Source: JANXXV01 sp038230275
GTDB lineage: Bacteria > Acidobacteriota > Terriglobia > Bryobacterales > Bryobacteraceae
Length of the DNA: 51,192 nucleotides
Assembly: GCA_038230275.1 (NCBI GenBank)
Contig: JBBRNO010000031.1
Span: forward strand, 1 to 51,192
Reading direction: 5' to 3'
The notes beneath the pieces were generated by a model. That model ran no database searches. It saw nothing but the letters and a program-made list of their open reading frames with translations, and was not told where the DNA came from. The translations under genes and the position numbers were made by a program. Shown piece after piece: positions 32,534 to 39,703 of this stretch (its first letter is position 1; every line of letters starts with the position of its first letter).

Positions 32534-34339
32534 CTAGTAGTTGAAGACGAACTCAACTTTGTTGACCAGCCCCCAGGCTAAGTCTTCCAGTCCCTGGCCA
32601 TGGTACTTTTCCAGACTTTCGATGGCGGCTTTTTTCTCGGAAGCATTCGGCCATCGGGACAGAAACGCCAGAAACATCTCGTCCACCATCTCTTCATTCG
32701 ACTTCGGCGGGTCGCTCTGCATAAGCTTGCTGATTCTGTTCGTTGAGCCAGGCTTAATCCGTTCCTTGATGAACGGACTGTTCAACAACACGGACGCCTG
32801 CACGGTGGAGCCCGAAGTTTCCTTCTCTCCCTTGTCCCGGTTATTCTGTCCGAAGCTGGTAAGCAGATGAACCATCGATTTCAGCTTTGGGCCGCCCAGA
32901 TCTTCCGGAGACCGCGTCTGTATTACACGCTGCACTTTAATGCTAGTGCCGGCAATGGGAATCTCTTCGAAAACATCGGTCGATTGTTGAATGGCATCGC
33001 AGATCATCTCGGGCGATAGACGGCGGATGAAGTGCCTGGCGAAGTAAAGCGCGTAGCTGTCTTTCCATTCGCCATTGAATCCCGATGACAATTGATAGGT
33101 GTTCGAAGTCACGATGGTCTGGATCAGATAGCGTAAATCAAAGCGGTGTTCGACGAAGTCTTTTGCCAGCGCATCCAGAAGTTCAGGGTTACTAGGCTGC
33201 GTGTCTTGCTTTGCAAGATCGAAATCCAGCGGAGGATCTACAATCCCGACACCCATCAATTCGGCCCAGATCAGATTCACTGTCGCCCGGGCGAATTGCG
33301 GATGGGAAGTTAGCATACGGGCGTAGGCGGAGCGCCAGTTCTCTCCAGGGAGTGGTTCTTCGCCGGTGAGGATGAAACGAGGTTGGATGTCCGCCTGATA
33401 GCGCTGCATGCGCACGACGCTCTTCGACTTCAGATTGTAGCCAGGATAGTTATCCTGAACGCCGAACTCCTGTGAAATCGAATAAGGGCGAAACACACGC
33501 GTCTTACTGAAGAAACTCGCCTGGCGCCACATTTCCACGCGCTTTAACTTCGCCAGACCGGTGTTAATTTTCTCCAGATGTCCCTTGCCATCGTGACAGG
33601 ACACGCATTCCAAGTTGATGCCGAGAAACAGCCGCGACGTGGTGATAGCCATCTCGTCGAACCCGTCTTCGTTATTCACTCCTTCCAGATCCTTCGCACC
33701 ATCCACATGGTCGCGGACCAACAGATTGGACGGGCCATCCTGCCAGTTGGAGCGGGTCTTGGCGGTGATCATCTCGGTGACTATCTGGTCGTAGGGAACT
33801 CTCAACATTAGCGAGTCGTACAAATAGTCGTGGAAGACATTTCGGCCCATTCCTTGCTGGGCCGTTCCGTTGCGGAAAAGTTCCCCGAAAAAGTAAGACC
33901 AACGGTCAAGGAAAGGCGTCTGGATCTTCGCCAGTTGCAGGCCGAACTTCGTAGCCATCAACTCTTCAATCACCTTGTCCCGCTTGGCGGGATCTTTGTC
34001 GGCCACGAACGCCCGGATGACTGCCGGTTCTGGAAGCCGCCCCGTCAAATCGAGTTGGATGCGGCGGAAGAACTCCGGATCGGACGAAAGGCCGGCGTGA
34101 GGAATTTTGTCCCGCTTCATCCGTTCGAAGATGAACTTGTCGATGAAGTTCTTCTCCGGGATCACTGCAATGGCCGCGCGTCCGCCGCTTGGGGATGCCT
34201 TCGCCGTGAGCCGGCTTAACTCCTCCATTTTGGGTTGCGGTTCGGGCGGATGCTTCGCCATAGCTTGTGCGAAGAGCGTCGCCTGCGCGGCGCCGTAAAC
34301 AAAGCCAATGAGGATTATGAAAGTGTTGGGGAGCTTCAT
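32534..34339 (-). CDS. Short-form PSD1 protein (DUF1549 + DUF1553), pair 3
   Basis: A 601-residue exported protein (signal MKLPNTFIILIGFVYGAAQA). Like the pair 2 protein it has no PSCyt1 domain. DUF1549 at about 65-255 (RRIQLDLTGRLPEPAV) contains the only heme motif, CVSCH (245-249). DUF1553 follows (QFARATVNLIWAELMGVGI, RRLSPEMICDAIQ, ASVLLNSPFI) and ends in VEFVFNY. The ATG overlaps the stop of the MFS/CocE fusion gene by four bases (ATGA), so it is translated from the same message. Its function should be read with the neighbours: dehydrogenase, transporter-hydrolase fusion and DUF1501. Confidence 0.92.
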   Translation of the reverse strand: MKLPNTFIILIGFVYGAAQATLFAQAMAKHPPEPQPKMEELSRLTAKASPSGGRAAIAVIPEKNFIDKFIFERMKRDKIPHAGLSSDPEFFRRIQLDLTGRLPEPAVIRAFVADKDPAKRDKVIEELMATKFGLQLAKIQTPFLDRWSYFFGELFRNGTAQQGMGRNVFHDYLYDSLMLRVPYDQIVTEMITAKTRSNWQDGPSNLLVRDHVDGAKDLEGVNNEDGFDEMAITTSRLFLGINLECVSCHDGKGHLEKINTGLAKLKRVEMWRQASFFSKTRVFRPYSISQEFGVQDNYPGYNLKSKSVVRMQRYQADIQPRFILTGEEPLPGENWRSAYARMLTSHPQFARATVNLIWAELMGVGIVDPPLDFDLAKQDTQPSNPELLDALAKDFVEHRFDLRYLIQTIVTSNTYQLSSGFNGEWKDSYALYFARHFIRRLSPEMICDAIQQSTDVFEEIPIAGTSIKVQRVIQTRSPEDLGGPKLKSMVHLLTSFGQNNRDKGEKETSGSTVQASVLLNSPFIKERIKPGSTNRISKLMQSDPPKSNEEMVDEMFLAFLSRWPNASEKKAAIESLEKYHGQGLEDLAWGLVNKVEFVFNY

Positions 34340-37302
34340 CGTTTCTTTCCCTGACGATCGCCATCTTCTATGATGACGGGTAACTGAATCCTGGACATGG
34401 AAGACCGGCTGTGGAGGACTTTCTGATTGGCAATTTGGGTACGCGCGCCTGCGGGACCTTCGCCGGTATTCGCATTTCGCTCGAACAACGGAAAGTAGGC
34501 GGCCGATACATCTAACCGCAGAGCATGGCCCGGAAGGATAGTAGCCGCGGTGGAACCCACGTCAACCGAAATCTTGTACGTTCTGCCCGGCTCCATCGGT
34601 TTACGATTGAGTTCCGATTCGCGTGCGCTGCCGCGCAATATGCCGACCGCGAGATTTTGCGCGAAACCGTCGGGCCGGACGTCTATCAGCCTTACCACCC
34701 AGTCGGCATCCGGCGTGTCGGCCGAGACTTGCAACTCAGCGCGGATCGGACCTGCGAAAGTGAGCGGCTTGGTCATTGGTTTGGTGGAGTATACAAGTAC
34801 ATCCGGACGGTCCGCGATGGATCCCTGATCTACCGGGCCCCAAATGGCGGAGTATTTCGGATGCAAGGCGGTGGCCGGAATCGCTGGTGCGGGGTCCGCC
34901 GGGTCGGCTTGAAATGTATCGGGTGGCTCTGAGGCATCTGGAGGCTCAGGCGTCAGGCGGCCGTTACCCATCCTTGTATTCGCTTTGCCGGCTGACCGCA
35001 GATAGAACCACGTGGAGCGCGAATTCTCCGGCGGCCAGGTTTGCGCCGCGCGCCAGGTGTTATCGCTCATGGAAAAGTAGCGAACGGCGGGAAAGTCATG
35101 GGAACCGGCCTGCAGGAAGCGATTGAACCAGGTGAGGTTCTCACCAGCCAAATCGATCTGGGCTACGCTTCCGAAGTCCACGTCCCCCACTTTGGATTTA
35201 CCGATCGTGCCATGGTCCCACGGCCCCAGGATCAACTGCTGGCCCGCGCGCGACTTCATTCGATGAAAATTCCCCACTTCCTCGCGGCTAAAAAAGTCGT
35301 AGTATCCGACGATGTGCTGAGCGGGGATATCCATGCCTTCCACTTCCTTGGTAATATCCAGACGCTTCCAGTATCCATCAGGATTGGGATGCGCAAGAAT
35401 TCCTGTCAGCCATGGCAACGGCCAACCGATGGCTTGCTCCATGCTGGCTAACGGCAGGTGCAGCAGAGTATCTGCCCAACTCACGGGCGGTTTCACTCCC
35501 GGTGGCGGTGGCATGGTGGATGCAGCCGCTTGCGCGATCAGCGCCAGCCGTACTGCACCGCCCAGGTATACGTTTCGGTAGAAGTTGCTCCAGGTGGCTG
35601 TCGGTGCTAGAACGGTGATACCCGGTGCCTTCTCCGCTGCTGCTTGCCATTGAACTGCGCCTACGTAGGAAGCGCCCCACATCCCTGTTCGGCCGTCGGA
35701 CCACGGGCTGGCGCTTATCCATTCCAGCGTGTCGAAGCCATCCTGCCCCTCGTTGTTATAAGGGAAGAAGACGCCTTCCGATGCAAAGCGGCCGCGGCAA
35801 TCCTGGACGACCACGGAGTATCCGGCTTGCGCATATCTTCTGGCCACTGTTTCAACCGGAGCCTTGTTGTAGGGGGTGCGCATTAGCAGGACTGGACGTT
35901 TCTTTGCGGGCTCCGGCAGGTAGACGTCGGCGGCAAGCCTCACTCCGTCGCGCATCGGCACAAGGATCGTTTGCCTGGAAATCCGGAGTGCATCGTCTGC
36001 TCGCGCCGGGTTATTCAAACAGAGAGAGAGGACCACCAACAGTGCGCCTACTTTCGGGACTCGAAGTGTGAGTATCAGCAGCCCTGCGAGCCCGAAACAC
36101 GCCGATAGGAAAACGATGGCCACGGTGTACGAATAGTTTAGCGAGAGCAGATACCCGACCACAGTTGGACCGACGAAGCCACCCAGATTTCCGATCACAT
36201 TGATCAAACCTACGGACACGGCTGCTGCGGAGGCAGCTAGCGTGGCAGTTGGAAGGACCCAGAATGGCGGGGGCCAGGAGTACGCAGCGGTGCCTGTGAG
36301 GCAGAGCCAGAGCAGTACCAGTGGAAACGGTTGTCCGGGGATGGACGACAGCGTGAAGAAGATTCCAGTGACGATGAGCGGAATTGCGGTGTGCAAGCGC
36401 CGCTCGCCGCTGCGGTCGGAAGAACGGCCGGCTAGCCGTACAGCGATCAGCCCGGCAACGAACGGAAGCGCAGAGCAAGCGGTGGAAACGCTGACGGAAA
36501 GATGGGAACTGTTACGGATGATGGTGGGCAACCACAGCACGAAGGCGTAAGAGCCAATATTTGCGGAGCACAGCGCCAATGCAAGAAGCAGTACATTCTT
36601 ACAGCGGAGCACTTGCCAGAGCGATACGTTTTCGTGCTTCACCTTCAGCCGGTTTTCCGCTTCCAGCTCCGCCATGATCTGCTCCCTTTCGTTTGGGTCC
36701 AACCACTTTGCGTCGGGTGGATAGTCTGTGAGGTAGAAGTACGTCGTTACGCCAAACGCAACCGGGGCGAGCCCCTGAAGGATGAATACCCATCGCCAAC
36801 CGGGCAATTCCAGCCAGTGGATGTTAAGGATGAGTGCCGAGAAGGGAGCGCCAAGCGTTAACGACACGGGAATTGCCATAATGAAGCCGGCCATGGCACG
36901 GGCGCGGTCCTTCAGGGCGAACCAATGGCTGAAGTAAATGATGATGCCGGGAAAGAAGCCTGCCTCCGCGCAACCCAGTGCGAAACGCGCTGCATAAAAT
37001 TCACCCGGTGTACGAACAAAGCCAACCAGCACGGTACAAAAGCCCCAGACCACCAGCATGCGCGCAATCCACTTTCTGGCGCTGCTCCGTTCGACGAGCA
37101 TCGCGCCGAAAATGCCGGCGCCGAATCCATAAACGGCCTCTGAAAAGCCGAGGTCCGCACTCATCGGCATCTTGGCGAATGCCACGTTGGCGCGATCCAG
37201 ATATGAGGTGATGTAAAGCAGAAAGACGAAGGGAAGAATGCGCCGCCGGAGCTTCGCCCGGGTTGCTGCGGACGGTAGCGTAATGGAGCGGGCGGGCGAC
37301 AT
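34336..37302 (-). CDS. Fusion of an MFS transporter with a CocE/NonD-type (S15) hydrolase
   Basis: A single 988-residue frame joins two proteins. Residues about 20-415 are an ACS-type MFS transporter (ITSYLDRANVAFAK; CAEAGFFPG; GNLGGFVGPTVVGYLLS). Residues about 441-988 are a CocE/NonD hydrolase: MRDGVRLAADVYLP, the nucleophile Ser545 in GASYVG, a GYYDFF acid loop, GPWDHG for the histidine, and the C-terminal jelly-roll domain. The joint (about 417-436, VGALLVVLSLCLNNPARADD) looks like the hydrolase's own signal peptide, which would act as an extra membrane segment and put the hydrolase in the periplasm. Helix 2 is odd: YGFGAGIF runs directly into GAMLVERSSARKW, about ten residues shorter than relatives. 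It lies 6 bp after the SDR gene. Confidence 0.88.
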   Translation of the reverse strand: MSPARSITLPSAATRAKLRRRILPFVFLLYITSYLDRANVAFAKMPMSADLGFSEAVYGFGAGIFGAMLVERSSARKWIARMLVVWGFCTVLVGFVRTPGEFYAARFALGCAEAGFFPGIIIYFSHWFALKDRARAMAGFIMAIPVSLTLGAPFSALILNIHWLELPGWRWVFILQGLAPVAFGVTTYFYLTDYPPDAKWLDPNEREQIMAELEAENRLKVKHENVSLWQVLRCKNVLLLALALCSANIGSYAFVLWLPTIIRNSSHLSVSVSTACSALPFVAGLIAVRLAGRSSDRSGERRLHTAIPLIVTGIFFTLSSIPGQPFPLVLLWLCLTGTAAYSWPPPFWVLPTATLAASAAAVSVGLINVIGNLGGFVGPTVVGYLLSLNYSYTVAIVFLSACFGLAGLLILTLRVPKVGALLVVLSLCLNNPARADDALRISRQTILVPMRDGVRLAADVYLPEPAKKRPVLLMRTPYNKAPVETVARRYAQAGYSVVVQDCRGRFASEGVFFPYNNEGQDGFDTLEWISASPWSDGRTGMWGASYVGAVQWQAAAEKAPGITVLAPTATWSNFYRNVYLGGAVRLALIAQAAASTMPPPPGVKPPVSWADTLLHLPLASMEQAIGWPLPWLTGILAHPNPDGYWKRLDITKEVEGMDIPAQHIVGYYDFFSREEVGNFHRMKSRAGQQLILGPWDHGTIGKSKVGDVDFGSVAQIDLAGENLTWFNRFLQAGSHDFPAVRYFSMSDNTWRAAQTWPPENSRSTWFYLRSAGKANTRMGNGRLTPEPPDASEPPDTFQADPADPAPAIPATALHPKYSAIWGPVDQGSIADRPDVLVYSTKPMTKPLTFAGPIRAELQVSADTPDADWVVRLIDVRPDGFAQNLAVGILRGSARESELNRKPMEPGRTYKISVDVGSTAATILPGHALRLDVSAAYFPLFERNANTGEGPAGARTQIANQKVLHSRSSMSRIQLPVIIEDGDRQGKKR

Positions 37303-37308
37303 TCTGGC

Positions 37309-38097
37309 TTACCAATCGCGCGCAAAACCGGCGGTCCACCCACCATCGACCGTAATTACGGTGCCGGTAATGTAGGATGACTCAGGCGCTGCCAGGAAAA
37401 GGACGGCGTTGGCGATGTCCTCCGGTGTTCCCGGACGTCCCAGAGGAATGTGGCTGATCAAACTATCGGCCAGGGCCTTCTTCTCAGGATTGTAGAAAAT
37501 GGGCTCGGTTGCAGCGGTCAGAGTTGAGCCTGGGGCAACGGCGTTTACCCGAATACCAAACGAACCCAATTCCAGAGCGGCGGCCCGGCTGAAGTTGACT
37601 ACACCAGCTTTAGCGGCGGCGTAAGCAATCTGGCGCCGGATGGGTACAAGTCCAACGATGGACGCAATGTTGATAATGCTTCCCGATCTGCGCTCAACCA
37701 TTCCGGGTGACACCGCGCGGCAACAGTAGAAGATGGAACTAAGATCGACATCGATCAAGCGCTGCCATTCATCATGATCGAATTCGTGCACCGGTAAGCG
37801 GTGTTCGGGTTTCGCGCCGCAGCCGGCGTTGTTCACTAGGATGTCGATACTTCCAAATTGGCGGGTTACGTCAGCCGCCATCCGGTCGACCTGGTTGCGG
37901 TCAGAGACATCGCATCGAATAAACATTGCCTTTCCGCCGGACGCCAGGATTTCGTCCGCGGTGTCCTTTCCCGAGATGGCGACGTCGTTAACCGCTACGA
38001 CGGCACCGTTAGCAGCCAGTGACTTGGCGATTGCTTTTCCGATACCCGAGCCTGCACCGGTCACCAATGCCACGCTCCGCGCTAACTCAACTTTCAT
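37309..38097 (-). CDS. SDR family oxidoreductase
   Basis: A 262-residue classical short-chain dehydrogenase. Cofactor motif TGAGSGIG (13-20), DVSD at 63-66, NNAG (89-92), and the catalytic set Ser146, Tyr159 and Lys163 (YxxxK in YAAAK). An acidic residue, Asp38 after the second strand (VAVNDV), favours NAD over NADP. The C-terminus ITVDGGWTAG is typical of sugar/alcohol dehydrogenases and 3-oxoacyl reductase-like enzymes. It is the first gene of the operon SDR - MFS/hydrolase fusion - PSD1 - DUF1501, and a FadR-type operator candidate lies 47 bp upstream. It probably oxidises a hydroxyl group of the substrate that the fusion protein releases and imports; this is inference. Confidence 0.93.
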   Translation of the reverse strand: MKVELARSVALVTGAGSGIGKAIAKSLAANGAVVAVNDVAISGKDTADEILASGGKAMFIRCDVSDRNQVDRMAADVTRQFGSIDILVNNAGCGAKPEHRLPVHEFDHDEWQRLIDVDLSSIFYCCRAVSPGMVERRSGSIINIASIVGLVPIRRQIAYAAAKAGVVNFSRAAALELGSFGIRVNAVAPGSTLTAATEPIFYNPEKKALADSLISHIPLGRPGTPEDIANAVLFLAAPESSYITGTVITVDGGWTAGFARDW

Positions 38098-38143
38098 CCG
38101 CGTTCGCCTTGCCTTTTGATATTCTGGTTTCCATCCACGCTAT

Positions 38144-38154
38144 TGGTCGTACCA
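38144..38154. promoter_or_regulatory. Candidate FadR-subfamily GntR operator upstream of the SDR operon
   Basis: TGGTCGTACCA is a perfect palindrome around a CGT centre and fits the TNGTNNNACNA pattern bound by FadR-subfamily GntR regulators, which usually sense organic acids of sugar-acid or aromatic catabolism. It lies 47 bp before the SDR start. No GntR gene is in the window. An 11-bp match can arise by chance. The rest of the 155-bp spacer (38098-38252) holds nothing else I can support. Confidence 0.45.
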
Positions 38155-38252
38155 GTTTGACAGGGTTAACTTATCAGAGTGGCCATGCCCAACACTGCTT
38201 TGGATTCGCCGGAAACGCCGATTGTAGTGGCGGCAAATTAGCCTGGTTCGGC

Positions 38253-39695
38253 TTAGGCAATGATCTTGGTGAGGACGTTGACGGGGTATTCGTCCGTGAT
38301 TCTTTCGTTCCGCCCCTCCCGCTGAAAGACTACCTTTCGATGATCCATGCCCAGCAGGTGCAGAATGGTCGCATGAAAATCTTGCACACTCACCGGGTTC
38401 TCAACCGCTTTATAACCGATATCGTCGGTTGCGCCGTAGACCGATCCGCCCTTGATACCGCCGCCCGCCATCCAACTGGAGAATCCAGCTGGACCATGGT
38501 CACGGCCGGCTGTGGGTCCAGGCGATTGGGCGATGGGTAGCCGTCCGAACTCCCCGCCCCAAACGACCAGGGTACTATCCAGCAGTCCCCTCTGCTTGAG
38601 GTCTGTGAGCAACGCAGCAATCGGTTTGTCCGTCTTCTGGCAGCAGTAGGAAAGCCCTTTGCGTAGATCGTTGTGGTGGTCCCAGACATTGCCTTCGGTG
38701 AAAACCTGGACCATACGAACACCTCGCTCCACCAGCCGCCGCGCCATCAGGCACCGCCGGCCGTAGGATGCCGTGGTCTCTTCATTCAGGCCGTACGCTT
38801 CTTTTGTGGCATCGGTCTCTTTTGCGAGATCGAGCGCATCGGTCGCTGCCATCTGCATGCGGGCTGCAAGCTCATAGGTGGAGATCCGTGCATCCAGATT
38901 GGGCTGGTACGGCCGCTTGGCCCGATGTGCCTCATCCATACTGTGCAGCAGGGAGCGGCCCAGATCCTTCACTGCGGCAGGATACTCTTCTTCCGGCTCC
39001 AAATTTAGCAAGGGCAAGCCTTCAGATCGAACGCGCGTTCCTTGATAAACACCCGGAATATAGCCCGCCTGCCAGTTCTGAATATCATTGACAGGCAGGC
39101 CTTTGGGGTCGTCCAGGACGACATAAGCGGGGAGGTTCTGATTCTCACTGCCAAGCCCGTACACCACCCACGAGCCAAGAGTCGGGCGTCCCGGAAGGAT
39201 ACGGCCCGTGTGCATTAGGAACAACGCGAAGTCGTGCGCGATGTGCGTCGTGTACATTGAGCGGATGACGGCGATGTCATCGACACGCTGCGCAATATGA
39301 GGCAACAGCTCTGAGACCTCGGTTCCAGACTTTCCGTAGTGAGCAAATTTGAAAGGGGAAGGCATGATGCCGCCCGCTTCTCGCACCTGCCGGATCTGGC
39401 TGGCAAGGTCGCGGCTTGGCGGCTGGCCGGCATACTTCTCGAGAGCCGGTTTGGGATCAAGCAGGTCCATCTGACTGGGACCGCCGTTCATGAAAAGCTG
39501 AATGACCGACTTCGCCTTGGGGGGAAAGTGAGGCGCCTTGGGTTTAAGATCGAATATCTGCGGCTGTCCCTCCACCGCGAGCAGGCGTTCGGGCAAGAGG
39601 AAGTCCTTGCCTAACAAATAGGCGAGGGCAGCGCCATTCAAGCCATCGGAGATTCGAGAGAAGAAATCGCGGCGGGAATTCGCTAATTTTGCCAT
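38253..39695 (-). CDS. DUF1501 family protein, pair 4
   Basis: A 480-residue DUF1501 protein (start ATG 39695, MAKLANSRRDFFSRI). A Tat-like SRRDFFSR motif is present, but the hydrophobic stretch after it (GLNGAALAYLLG) is weak. Motifs: LFMNGGPSQMDLLDPKPAL, DDIAVIRSMYTTH, RLVERGVRMVQVFT, WGGEFGRLPIAQS, and GRDHGPAGFSSWMAGGGIKGG. It matches pair 1 (LLDPKP/LFDPKP, RLVERGVR) better than pairs 2 and 3. It follows its long-form PSD1 partner by 8 bp. The EFGR motif has Leu in place of Thr and the second histidine of GRDHH is Gly, so metal-loop residues vary between paralogues. Confidence 0.92.
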   Translation of the reverse strand: MAKLANSRRDFFSRISDGLNGAALAYLLGKDFLLPERLLAVEGQPQIFDLKPKAPHFPPKAKSVIQLFMNGGPSQMDLLDPKPALEKYAGQPPSRDLASQIRQVREAGGIMPSPFKFAHYGKSGTEVSELLPHIAQRVDDIAVIRSMYTTHIAHDFALFLMHTGRILPGRPTLGSWVVYGLGSENQNLPAYVVLDDPKGLPVNDIQNWQAGYIPGVYQGTRVRSEGLPLLNLEPEEEYPAAVKDLGRSLLHSMDEAHRAKRPYQPNLDARISTYELAARMQMAATDALDLAKETDATKEAYGLNEETTASYGRRCLMARRLVERGVRMVQVFTEGNVWDHHNDLRKGLSYCCQKTDKPIAALLTDLKQRGLLDSTLVVWGGEFGRLPIAQSPGPTAGRDHGPAGFSSWMAGGGIKGGSVYGATDDIGYKAVENPVSVQDFHATILHLLGMDHRKVVFQREGRNERITDEYPVNVLTKIIA

Positions 39696-39703
39696 TGGGT
39701 TCT

